Origin: Apodemus sylvaticus
Lineage: Eukaryota > Chordata > Mammalia > Rodentia > Muridae
DNA length: 64,000 nucleotides
Direction of reading: 5' to 3'
NCBI RefSeq assembly: GCF_947179515.1
Contig: NC_067483.1
Location: 84,721,572-84,785,571 of the forward strand
Position numbers and translations under genes: made by a program
Notes under the pieces: generated by a model
What the model saw: only the letters and a program-made list of their open reading frames with translations
What the model was told of the DNA's origin: nothing
Database searches by the model: none
In this document: piece by piece, positions 1-10,739 of the stretch
Position numbering within the stretch: the first letter of the stretch is position 1
Layout: the number at the start of each line of letters is the position of its first letter

Positions 1-785
1 CTACTCTGAGATAAGAACTAAAAAAGAATCTTAAGTATTTTCCAAGTTTATTATGTATTTGTTATCCAAGATCTTTCACTTATATTACTTGGACTCTTAA
101 TTGAACCTAAGAAAATTGTAGCCAAAAGCAAAGACAATATTCCCCAAAGTTACCATATGTAGGGACATTCAGTGAAAGCAACCACCTGTAATTAAAGTAA
201 TCAGCTTCCTCTGCTTCCTATCAAATACGAACTTTCAAATGTAATTATCAAACTGTTTTGAAGTAAACCAAAAAATAAATAAAACTAAAGTATCAACAAA
301 ACCATCATCAATGAAATAACATTAAAAGAGGTTGAAAGGTACCCTTTCCTACAAGTGCAAAGTTCTTACTTTAGTAACTTCCTAAATGTAAATTACCTCC
401 TGGGGGCTGGGGGCGGGGGGGGGGGGGGGGGGTCATCTCTGAGGCACTATCCCACACTATCCCAGAGCTATCTATGTATCCTAAAATGTGCTTGAACCTG
501 TCTCAATTCCCCAAGTGCCAGGATTACAAACATGACCCACAAAACATGGCTTCCTAGATGTTTATTTCTAAATTAAAACACAAAATAACTTTAAACTATA
601 GATCTTCTTTGGCTATAATGTTCTATGCTACAATTTTATAGACTTTATTTGTGATTTCTGGATTAATAAAGGAAACTAATTCAAATACAATTGATATTTT
701 TAAAAATAAACGATGACCAGGAGGAACTACTTTAGGGTCTATGGTAGTTTCAGATTTCAATAGCTATGTTGTAAGAAAATCTAAA
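1..785. other. AT-rich non-coding DNA with a G18 run
   Basis: No credible coding frame or recognised repeat family is seen here. The only notable element is an uninterrupted run of 18 G at 415-432, preceded by a further G-rich stretch from about 402. If the CpG-island gene runs leftward, this is first-intron sequence. That placement is inference. Confidence 0.5.
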
Positions 786-905
786 CCAGGATGGTAGCAC
801 ATGACTATAATCTCCACTCGTCTAGAGACTGAGGCAGGAGGGTTTCTGGTCTATATAGTTAAGTTCAAGGTTAGTCCAAGCCACTTGGTGAGACCATGAC
901 TCAAG
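786..905 (+). repeat. old B1-like SINE
   Basis: The stretch reads like a diverged 7SL-derived B1: a 'ccaggatggtagcacatgac' head, then 'gactgaggcaggag' and a 'gagaccatgactcaa' end close to the B1 terminus. Divergence is high, so it is an old copy. No clean target-site duplication is visible. Confidence 0.6.
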
Positions 906-3544
906 ATAAAAGTAGTAAAAAGAGGGAGCTATGTGGGGTTAGGACACACATACCCTGGTTTAATTCCCCTCCAAAAGACTATTTTATATGCCACGACAAA
1001 TGCACAAGGCTATATCAAGCTTTCAAAAGGATATATGCAAAAGTGATCACATTGATGTGGAAACAGCATTCAAGGCAGCTTCTGTCTTAAATACTTCTGA
1101 GGTAATCTGCCCTTACCAGGAGTTGTTACCCTATTCACAGTGCCTCTCTTCAGAACACCGTAAGAACACCCTGGGCAATATTTTTTCTAAAGCCTGAAAA
1201 TTTTAGAACCATAAGAACTTTAAAATTTGAAAGTTAGCTAAGTCCTAAAACACACTTTATAACTTTAGAATCTATCTACAAAAATGCAAAGCATTTCCCC
1301 CTTTTCTTCTCTTATATCCTCAATGTACAATCTCAACCATATCCATTATTAAAAGGCTTGTGCTAGGTCGTATATCTAATATTCTGATTTAAAACACTGG
1401 GGAAATGCTTATCCTCAGCTTCATATAAACCAATAGACAAGCTGTTGATGAAAAGAGTCCCTTGATTTCTAATGTAAAAAGTTGCATAACTGTGTATGAG
1501 GCTGAGAACTACAGAGCATTGGCTCAGGCAGCCCGTTAATTCAATATATACAAAAAATGCCAAAATCTGCCTCAGGTGCTTCTCAAACTACAAAATGAAA
1601 ATGCTTAATACACACACACAAAAACTAAATGCCAACAATTACTGACAAATTTCCCCCTCCAACACAGCCCCAGGATTAGAATCCCTAATAAAGTTTATCT
1701 CAAGGTTTCCTTTAAAAAGAGCACCAGACAGACCAAAAAACTTAGATAACTGTTCTCGACTCTGCTTCAATTTCCTCAGCTGTGAAGAAAATGCAGCATT
1801 GGATGCTTGATAGCTTTTTCAGAGCCAATAAATTTTAAGATTCTTTACACTGAAATCTACAATCAACTTCATATATAGAAGCGGAATTATAGACAACAAT
1901 CATGATTATGTATAGTTCCTATCCTAAAACTCTAATATACAGTTAATACAAAGCAACTAGTAGTCGTTCAACTCAGACCACATCTGGGCTAAACTACATT
2001 ACTGGCTAAATTCTACCTTCCTTTCTGCCAAATCCCCCAGACACCCAAATAAAGTCAGAGGTCTTCTTAATTAATATAGAAGAGACAGTGTCTCATCTGA
2101 ACATTTTCTGTTTTCTTCTAGTAAACTATTTTACCTTCCTTTTAGAATACAAGCAAAAGTACCCATTTAGAAATATAAAATACCTAGAGCAGACAATTAA
2201 TCTTTAAATATATTTAAATTTTTTAAGAACTAAAAGCATATTTATAAGTCAAAAGCATATGCTAACTTACTCACCAACTGTTATTTAAAGATTTCCTTAT
2301 TGAAGAAATAAATTAACTTCTTAGTGGATGAAGGACACCACAATAAAATATGTAAATAGTTGACATATTTTAGCATTTGAAACAATTAAAATGAAAGAGA
2401 TGTTAGTTTAATCAATATAGTTTTTAAAACGATATTAACTTAATTCTGTGGAACTTAATAGTATAGATTATAATATACAGTATAATGTATACTATATAAC
2501 ATATATTATACTATATATTTGAAATACATTTACATATTTGAAATTATAAATTTGAAATAGATACATATATGTATATTTAATACAAATGTTTAAATGAAAG
2601 GATTTTTGTGCTGCATGAAGTGTTTTCTCATGTGAAATTCACTTTCAAAATTGCAGCAAGATTGTCCTGAAGTAAATGAATTACAATATATAAAGCGCAT
2701 ATAGCAAGGTTGGGCACATAGTTACAATTAACTGGAAACTGAATCTAACTCTATCAGATGTTAAAGACTCTAATAACACATCTGTTAACATTAGCCTACC
2801 TTTGCTAAGAGCACTTAGTGCACTAAAACAAGATTAAGAATACAGATACACATGCTGAAATCTGGAGCTCAACAGCAACTTTAAATTACTCAAAGACTTG
2901 CTCACAAACCTTCCATAAAGAATATTTGCATTATTAATTCAGAGTAACTTGAAAATGAAAGTCAAATTACAAAATAAACCAAATAAATTTTTGTCTTGCA
3001 TTTTATTCTACAAGTCTAAAATGATCCCAAATTGGTTGGCTTTTTAGGGCCATAAACACAATCACTGTAAAGCCAACCTCTCACCAAACCATGACTCCCA
3101 TCCAGTTAACACACTACCAAGAATCACCATCCTAGGAACAAAGTCTTCAACTAAAGGGCATTACAAAGTAAATTATAACTAGTTATCACTTCATGAAAAG
3201 ATGCAAAGTTTAAATGAAAGCTAAACGTCTACAACAATGTATGAAACAAGTTCCTCTTCAGAAAGAAGCCTAAGAAACTTCCACGTTAATTAATATCAAA
3301 GTCTGGAGAGTTTAAAACTCCTAACCCCCCACACTGAAATCCATGCTAACTTTTGTCCCAGAAGTTTAACCAAAAGACGAAATGTACAGTTATCTTTAAA
3401 TGTACAAACTTTAATGACACTGATCTTCTGAATGTAATGCAAAACAACCATTACCCCTCCAAAGCACACTCCTCATCTTAATATTTATTTCGTGAGTGAA
3501 ACTGTATTTAAAATATTTTAGGTGAAAAAAAAATCACATAAACA
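906..3544. other. AT-rich non-coding DNA, likely first intron
   Basis: There are only short random open frames. I recognise no SINE or LTR. An A/T-only palindromic cluster at 2470-2515 could extrude as a hairpin or act as an unwinding or matrix-attachment element. That function is speculative. The stretch lies downstream of the minus-strand splice donor at 5754, so it would be intron if that gene model holds. Confidence 0.45.
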
Positions 3545-3724
3545 AGCCTGTAATGGCGGCACACACCTGTGATCCCAGCACTCAGGAGGCTGGGGCAGAA
3601 AAATCCCTAGCAGGCCAATCTAGGCTACAGACTGAGTTTCATGGCAGCCTAAATTACACAGGAAGACTGTCTACTCCAAAATTATAATAAATATAATTAC
3701 AAAAAAAAAAAGAAGAAGAAGAAA
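3545..3724 (+). repeat. B1 SINE with A-rich tail
   Basis: The body includes 'acacctgtgatcccagcact' followed by 'aggaggctggggcag', the B box region of B1. It ends in an A-rich tail grading into a small GAA repeat at about 3700-3724. Orientation is plus. It is a diverged copy. Confidence 0.8.
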
Positions 3725-4780
3725 GTCCAAAGAATTTTCAAGTATTGTTCCACATAGAATGCAAAAGAACAAAATTAAAGAAAAAAATAATCTTAAGTTG
3801 AAATTTAATCATTCATCATTACAGAAGATGGTAGAGGGGACAAGATGAATCTGAATAACAATTTCATCATTTTTTGTAGTACTACTTTGGGATAGGTATT
3901 ATCTCTATGCTACTGCAAATGAACAAAACACAAACATTAAAATAACATATGTTCTCCCTAACTTTAAAATTCGAACCTCAAGCTATAGATACTGGGATCA
4001 TCTCTGGTTTTTAAAAAGTGATTTTTAAACAGAATCAAAATTTTATACTGACAAAAGGAACAAAATTCACTCTTGAACTGCATCTTGAATTTAACTGTGT
4101 ATCTGGTAATACATTCTATAAGACAACTTATGAAAATACTTTTTTAAAAGAACACGTTTTAGACATCCTATCTTCTGGAATATTCATATCCATCTTCAAT
4201 CCCTAAACCATCTTTACTAGACTCTTCCACTTTTGGCTTTTCCAATATTTTCCTAAATGCAAATATAATGAATGAGTTTCTACCATAAACAAAATTCAAT
4301 GGCTGTATGGAAATTTATAGTTCTAGCAAAAAAGGACTTTGCTTTACCAAATACAGAACACATGTCTAAATTAAAGATTTGGGACAACTGTTATTTTATT
4401 ACATAGGAAGTTCTTGTTCTATACCCTTTTCAGAACGCACCAAAAGTGTGTTGACTCTATTAATAACATAATTTAATCTATACAGATACACAGGTTTTAT
4501 TGTTGAATTTCTATCTGTAAACTTTATCGATTACAATCCATCAATGCTTTGAACCAAAATATATTCACACTTGTGAAATGAATTTTATTTTCATAACATT
4601 ATTTTGATGAAGACATTTGAGAGAATCTAAGCTTTGACTTACGGGTAAGCATTTTTTTTCGGTTTTCTAAAGATAAACATTAAACACTAGTACTGTTTAA
4701 AAAAGGGGAAAAAAAAAAGGCCTTGCCCTAAAGAGACTCAGTTATCTCTAACCTAAGTGTAGATTCCCAGGAAATCCCAA
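3725..4780. other. AT-rich non-coding DNA
   Basis: No coding or repeat feature can be supported. A 62-codon frame at 4018-4206 has no recognisable domain and average AT-rich composition, and I do not treat it as a gene. Confidence 0.4.
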
Positions 4781-5754
4781 ACAAGGGGCGAGCCCGCCTC
4801 AGCATCAGGACTATGGATGCCACCAGCTTAAGCTTCAACTTCGGGCTTCCAAGGGGCCTCACTAGCTAGCATCATGGCTGATGCAGACAGATGCGCAGGA
4901 GGCAGAGGAGGTGGACAAGGAAGAAGCTGGTTTGTTTACTTGCAGCCTGAGCCGCCGCCGCCAGCAGCGACAGCATCAGTAGATCAGCCAAACCCAGCAT
5001 CTTCCGCACATTTCTATTCTTAGCACACAACTCCCTAGCGGATCAAAACCCCACTACTATTAAAAACACAGACTTGCACGTTACCCACCTCGCACACGCA
5101 CACCCGCACCCCATCAGCACCGTCCTCTCCCCGGCGCCGGCGGGGTGCGGTGAGGTGGGGTGGGTAGCTGGCTAAGGAAGGAGACCCCGGGGACGCCGGT
5201 GCATCCTCGCCCGCACTCCCGCCACATGCGCAGACGGCCCCTCCCCCCCAACCCAAACACCGACTTGCCACCGGCCGCTTGCTCGCGTTACATAACCTCG
5301 CCGCCGCCCCCAGCCCCGGCCCGCCGCCCCCTCCCCACGCCGCGCGGCCAACCGAGTCTGGGCGAAGGCACCGGACTCGAGCTAAAGGCGCCGGGCCGGG
5401 CAGCGCAGACGCGCAGCTCACGGTACCGCTAGGCCAGGAACACCCCCTCCCGGGCCGCCCGCGCACCGCCGCCGCTCCCCCACCCCTAAAAGCTAGGGGG
5501 ATGTCGGTGTCACCCACGCGGGGCATCCCCCGGCCTCCACCTCCACACCCACGGCCCCAAAGCTTCAGGAGGAAGGGGAGACCCCGGCCCCCCGCCCACG
5601 CCCCCGGCGGCCGCGGTGACACCCAGACGCCCCCGCCTCACCCACCCGCGCCGCCGCCGCCCCCGCCCGAGGGAGGCAGGGAGGGAGCCGCGGGGCCCTC
5701 GGGGAGTGCCGGCGAAGCGGGGAGGGGGCGAGAGCTGGGGGCGGTGGCTGTTAC

Positions 5755-6300
5755 CTGCAAAGGCGGCGGCGGCGGCCCCGCAGCTGCTCGGGCGGTGGCG
5801 GAGGATGGAGCGGGGGGGCGGGGGGAGGAGAGGGGGCGACTCGGGGGTCCCCCTCCCTCCTCCTCCCCTCCTGTCCTCCCCCCCACCCCGCTGAGCCTCT
5901 GGCCCCCTGGAGCCCGGTGCCGCCGGCGGGAGGGGAGACGAAGGGCTGCAGGGGAGGGAGGGAGGGAGCCGGCCGGGCGGGCGGGCCGCGGCGCTGGAGC
6001 GGGCGGCGGCGGGCGGAGGGAGGAGGAGGGCGGGCGGCGGCGGCGCGGGGAGGAGGAGGAGGAGGAGGAGGCGGAGACTCTACTTGGGAATCGGATGTCG
6101 GCTACAAATTCGATTCATCACTAGAAAACACCGCTCGGGCGGGGGGCCGGGGCGAGCCGCCGGGGCCGCGGGGCGGAGGCGCTGGGTCGAGCGCGCTGAG
6201 CCTCGGAGCCCCGGACTGCGGCCTCGCCTCGGGGACCGGGCGGCCGCCTTCCCCGCCCCCTCCTTCCTCCCTCCGGGGGCCGCCGTCGCAGCTCCTTGCC
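5755..6300 (-). other. putative 5' UTR first exon of a leftward gene
   Basis: On the minus strand, CAG|GTAACA gives a plausible splice donor, with the last exon base at 5755. Upstream on that strand lie the CRE (6341-6352) and GC boxes near 6255, so transcription would start roughly between 6100 and 6300. The exon would be a long GC- and CCTCC-rich leader. The donor lacks the preferred G at +5. A second minus-strand donor, GAG|GTGGGT, ends at 5089 and could end a longer or alternative exon. The leader carries no convincing coding frame, and the gene cannot be named from it. Confidence 0.45.
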
Positions 6301-6340
6301 GCTGCCGCCGCGGGGCTTGTTGTTGACTTTGAGGAAAACT

Positions 6341-6352
6341 CCTGACGTCAGG
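6341..6352. promoter_or_regulatory. palindromic CRE (CREB/ATF site)
   Basis: The sequence CCTGACGTCAGG is a perfect 12-bp palindrome containing the full consensus cAMP response element TGACGTCA at 6343-6350. It lies inside the CpG island between the two outward-facing donor candidates, where CREs are usually functional when unmethylated. This suggests CREB/ATF control of the promoter. Activity is inferred, not shown. Confidence 0.75.
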
Positions 6353-6399
6353 GGCTGGCTGTCCGCGTCTAGCAGGAGCGGCTTCCCCGCGCCCCGGTC

Positions 6400-6667
6400 C
6401 CGCTCGCCGCCTCAGCTCCTCGCCCCAGCCGGGCGCTCGCCCCCCAGGCTGCCCCGCGCCCCTCAGACCCGCGGCGACCCGCGCCCCTCGGCTTCCTCTC
6501 GCGAGAACACCTTCCCCAGCAGCCCGCGCCGCGGGGCCAGCGTTCCCGCCGGGAAGTTGTGGGCTTCCCCGGCCGCGTGGCGCTCCGCGAGGCACCCGAG
6601 GCGGGGCCCGGCTTCCCCCTCCTCCCCGCGCGCGCACACCCACCGCACCGAGAGGGCCCAGGGCGAG
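6400..6667 (+). other. putative divergent first exon (plus strand)
   Basis: A GAG|GTAACG donor-like sequence has its exon boundary at 6667, on the opposite side of the CRE from the minus-strand donor. The interval is GC-rich, unlike the AT-rich DNA beyond 6.8 kb. This could be the first exon of a divergent non-coding transcript. No downstream acceptor can be assigned. Evidence is limited to the donor match and position. Confidence 0.25.
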
Positions 6668-6799
6668 GTAACGCGTTCTCGACTTCACCTGGGCGAGGTG
6701 GAGCCGGGGGCTGTGCGAGCCAGATATCTATCTGGCAGTCCCAGGAGGTGTCATCGACCGGTCCAAGAGCCAGGCACACGTGGGCTTGAGGTTGCAGTG

Positions 6800-7985
6800 G
6801 CATCCCAAGTCCCTCAGATCACCTCGTGGGAGATGTTGGTTGCATGGACTTGGGGTGCTAAGAAGACGTTGCTTTTGAAGTTCATGTCTTAGGGAGTGAG
6901 TACAGAAGAGACTGGTTTTTAGAAAATGATCCTTATCTTACCATGGGCTCACACCTCAGGAAGTCATAAAAGTTTACTTTTTCTGAGCCTGCTTCATCAC
7001 TTCGAGAAACACCTGGCAAACCGATAGTAATCCTAGTAGCTCTAGCCTTTGGGAAGAACCTGTTATTTTCTCCCATTGCAAGAATCAGCTGAGTACCTTG
7101 GGTTTCTTCCTGTAGCATTTCTTCTGTTGTCTCTTCTCCTGCTCTATTGTTTTACACTATAGAGTGTGTCATGTCTGTGTGTGCTGCACAGTTACCAGTG
7201 AGCTGGCTGGCTCTCCATCGAGATGAAAAATCACTGGTCATGATGGAGGTCTAATGGAGCTGCTAAGGCTGGGATGACAGACTTCAGAGGTTTATATAGC
7301 TCTAGCCAGAGAACTAGAGTTTATGTTACCAAACCTTAAAAACTAGAACCAAACAGCTTTTAAGAAGTTGGGTTAAGACTATTCTGGCTTTGGTTGCCAG
7401 TGGCCTATAAGTCTTGAAGTGCAACAGTTGGCTCTCTGAATAATTGGCAGCAATGAATGTGGGCTGTGGTTATAACCCTTAGGCTAGTGGTGGTAGTGCC
7501 GTGTATCCGTCCTGCAGTCTGTATTGTCTAACTGCCATGACCAGCCGCCTCTTGTCCCCACTCCTTGGCTGCTCTACCACTTGCCATGGCTTCTTAGGGC
7601 TGGAGCTGCCTCTTCCTCTTCCCACTTCTGCCCATTGAACATTCTGCAAATGTCCCCGGGAAGCATGGAAAGGCCATTTGAGAAATCCTTCATTGGGCCC
7701 AATGACTCCAAAACACCCTGATGACACTAGGAGGTGAGGAAATGATTGTGTTTGTAGTAATCACAACACAGCGCCCAGTTCCGACATTCATTAGCTCAAG
7801 GACCCAATCACAAACTGGCCAGTGTGGGCTGCACAAAGGAATCCTGTCTTGCCAAATTCTATATAATTCTCAGACTTATCCATTGATTTATTCTTTCTTT
7901 AATTCAATACTTACTCTATGCTACTTTGTACCAAGTCTTTCTTCTAAGGCAGAGATGCTGACGGTACCTTTTGCCTGAGGACACC
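6800..7985. other. non-coding DNA flanking the CpG island
   Basis: No recognisable gene or repeat. Composition returns to the genomic background right after the island. Open frames here are under 90 codons, without domains. Confidence 0.4.
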
Positions 7986-7989
7986 CCTT

Positions 7990-8068
7990 AAGAATGATGT
8001 AGCTTAGTGATAAATACTTGCCTAGGGTGCAGAAGGTCACAGGTTCAATCCCCAGCATGCCAACATTT
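7990..8068 (+). repeat. ID-like SINE fragment
   Basis: The tRNA-like head 'tgatgtagcttagtgataaa' is followed by 'acttgcctagggtgcagaag' and 'caggttcaatccccagca'. These match the A-box to B-box layout of rodent ID/B4 elements. Plus orientation. Confidence 0.7.
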
Positions 8069-8994
8069 TTCTTGCCTGGAGTACTGCTTTCCAAAGCTGA
8101 TACAGGTTATCTCTGAAAGACCTGTGAAGCAGGAAATCATGGACTTCAATTTCAGTTTCTCTGCAACCAGAGTATAGTCTCCTCAAGATGTCCTTGGAGT
8201 GATCAAAGCAGTCAGGCTCTTATAATGAGTCAATCTGGCTAGTTGCCAAAATGACTACTGCATTGACCGCTCAGTGGCCCACTTAGGTCCCCTCTCCCAG
8301 GCACTGGGAAAGTTTGACAGCTGTCAATCAAAGGATTGATTATCACTCAAATCGACCTGGTTTCTAATAGTATATCCATTTAAAGGAAAAGTAAATATTA
8401 AAAGTTCCTTACAGTAAAGCCCTATTTTTAACACTATTTAATAATGTTTATCTATTGAAAAAAAATTGCCTGAGGAAGGAATGAATCCCTCTAACCCATC
8501 TAAAGACCACATTTTTTTTTCCTTATGAAATGCTTGCCTGATGTGTAGTCAGGAATTGGGAGTCCAATAAGAGAGAAAAAAAGATTAGTGGAGGTGTTTC
8601 ATTTTATGTTCCACATCTGTAAGTGAAACGTGGTTTCTGTGGCTGTTTCTAAAACAAAACTTTCTCAGTGGCAAGGTACTTGGCAAGCTATATGTAAAGC
8701 TAAAACCCCCAGCTAAAACAAAACACATGGAAACAGAAAAGTCTAAGTCCTCCTTCACTGCCTTTCCCCTTCCCCCATGGTACATGAAAGTTGTGAGTTA
8801 GCATGAGTAGGTCCTAATTCTGTTCAGTTTGTCCAAAAAGCACCCATTCCTACAATTATCAGACCTCTAACATTGACTGTTGGCAAAATGATGGTGTTTC
8901 AGGTTTCATGATATATAAAACACAAAAATGGGTCAGATTTGTATGCTATACTAACCCAAGACATGTCGTTGGACTTGTTTGTTTTAAGAAAGCA

Positions 8995-9142
8995 GTGCTG
9001 GAGAGTTGGCTTGGTGGTTAAGAGCACCTCCCTACTATTCCAGAAGACCTCAGTGTAGTTGCCCACCCACATGTCGGGCAGCTTGCAATGGCTGTAACTC
9101 CAGCTCCACATACACAGACACATAAGTAAATATTTTTAAAAT
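8995..9142 (+). repeat. B2/B3-type SINE, partly deleted
   Basis: It starts 'gctggagagttggcttggtg' and continues 'gttaagagcacctccctac', the tRNA-derived head of B2. The second half is shortened and ends in 'cacataagtaaatatttt'. Plus orientation; internally rearranged compared with a full B2. Confidence 0.7.
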
Positions 9143-9301
9143 AGTCCTTATAATAGCACTGCTACAAATAATGTCAAGCTCCTACCCCCTAGTACCACCG
9201 CCAGAACTAGGGCAGGGAGGGGAGCCTGAGCCTTGTGCCTGGTAGATGAGTAGAGGGGCTCATCTGTTTCCCTGGGATTCCTTGTGATTGCTCGTGCCTA
9301 C

Positions 9302-9307
<6 letters not shown>

Positions 9308-9376
<69 letters not shown>

Positions 9377-9407
9377 TGTCCTTCCTCTCCCTGTCTCTGT
9401 TTCTGTT

Positions 9408-9487
<80 letters not shown>
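9308..9487. repeat. composite (TC)n-(TG)n-(TC)n-(AC)n microsatellite
   Basis: A TC tract of about 52 bp (9308-9359) runs into a TG tract (to 9379). After a pyrimidine-rich spacer comes a second TC tract (about 9413-9463) and an AC tract (to 9487). Long frames on both strands here encode only SL, RE, CV or HT dipeptides and are artefacts of the repeat. Confidence 0.95.
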
Positions 9488-9579
9488 CCCTTTTCCTCAT
9501 CCCCACCATGAGTTTGGTGTTCAGGGAGGAGAGAGACTCCAACCTGGCTTTCAATTGCTCTACAGTTCAGTGATGTCAT

Positions 9580-10735
9580 GACCTCATGATCACCCTGACT
9601 CAGCGACCTTGAGAGCTGGACTTGCAGGCCTGCAACACCCTGTCTAGCCCCAGCTCTTAAGTGTTTGACATTGTGGGACTCCCGAATTGCTGGATTTCAT
9701 CAGCAGTGAGATTTTCATTTGCTTGTAATTTTTAACATCTACCAATTGATAAGAACTAAACTTACAGGCCAAGCTGCCTCAAAAACGCTACTAGTCTCAT
9801 CGAATCATATCAAATCCTAGATAAATTAAAATTTAAAGTATTACCTAGACAAGGTCATACACTATAGACCATAATTGGGGAAAATTGCACACCTTTATTT
9901 CTGCCCTGTTTTTGCTGTTGAGCTTTGTAGTTTCACAAACTCCTATAATCAAGCCTTTTAGTACCAAATTATTAACCAGCGCTGCATTCCTATGCCATTG
10001 TTCTTCCTCTTCCCAGGAGCTGTTCTACGTCTGGCAGAAGCCTGGCAGGCTGGCGCCCCACGCTTCCAAGCTGGACTCGCTATAGTCCAGCAACATTGGG
10101 TGCAGCTGCGTGTCGATCCATAGCATGTCTCTCCTGATTTGGGAGAGAAAGCTCTCATTCTTTACAGGCAGAACAGTCTTAAGTAGTGAACATCCACTGC
10201 AAGGAAAATGCTCACTCCTACTGAGGAGTAAGTTTAATGGTGAGAGGTACTTCTTTCAGTATTTCCACCTGTTCTTGGGGCTACCTTAAACTAGAAGGGC
10301 ATTGGGAATTTCAAGGTATCAGGTTTGTTTGGTCCTCGGGATGCTGCCATAAATGACACAGTAGCTTATAAAATAGCCAAAACCTCTTGTTCTTCTGAAG
10401 ACCTTGAAGTACAAGGTGACAACACTTGGAGACTGGTGTCTGGTGCAGGCCCAGTTCCTGCTTCTGAATGCCTTGCTGGGCCCTGAGTGATTGATCATTC
10501 ACTCCTGGGCTTCTTCTGAGATCAGACGCAGACCACCTTCGGTATTCTGGCATTCTATCTAAGTGGGTATTCCCCATTTAAATTGCTGAGCGTGTCAGGT
10601 TTTTTTAATTGAAATGCAAGTTTTCTTCACAGAAATGGCATTTTCTTAAGGTTATTTCATTTTAAGCGTTGTTCTTCACTACTGTCCCTTCAGTAGTGAA
10701 TCAGTTACTGTAAATTCACCATCACAACGCTGTTT
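9580..10735. other. non-coding DNA, no recognised feature
   Basis: I see no gene or repeat that I can name. Short frames only. Confidence 0.35.
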
Positions 10736-10739
10736 GAGG

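Larger units (their letters stand above)
5090..6760. promoter_or_regulatory. CpG-island promoter, probably bidirectional
   Basis: GC content and CpG density rise sharply over about 1.7 kb, against an AT-rich, CpG-poor background on both sides. Visible sites are GC boxes (for example 6251-6260 and the G/C-rich run at 5811-5825), an NRF1-type half site 'catgcgca' at 5225-5232, and a palindromic CRE at 6341-6352. No TATA box stands out, as is usual for CpG-island promoters. The best splice donor on the minus strand is at 5755/5754 and on the plus strand at 6667/6668, pointing away from the CRE. I read this as a promoter driving a leftward gene, with possible divergent transcription to the right. 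The gene is not identified. Confidence 0.85.

Noticed and set aside
4860..4990. Possible plus-strand acceptor 'tttgtttacttgcag' before a GCCGCC stretch
   Set aside because: It lies just outside the CpG island with no coding frame, and no upstream exon can be linked to it. Kept out of the feature list.
5035..6892. Several overlapping open frames of 80-281 codons on both strands in the CpG island
   Set aside because: GC-rich DNA has few stop codons by chance. The frames overlap on both strands and encode G/P/R/A-rich low-complexity strings without any domain. They are better explained as untranslated leader and promoter.
9260..9581. Frames of 69-97 codons of SL/RE repeats
   Set aside because: They are translations of TC and TG dinucleotide repeats.
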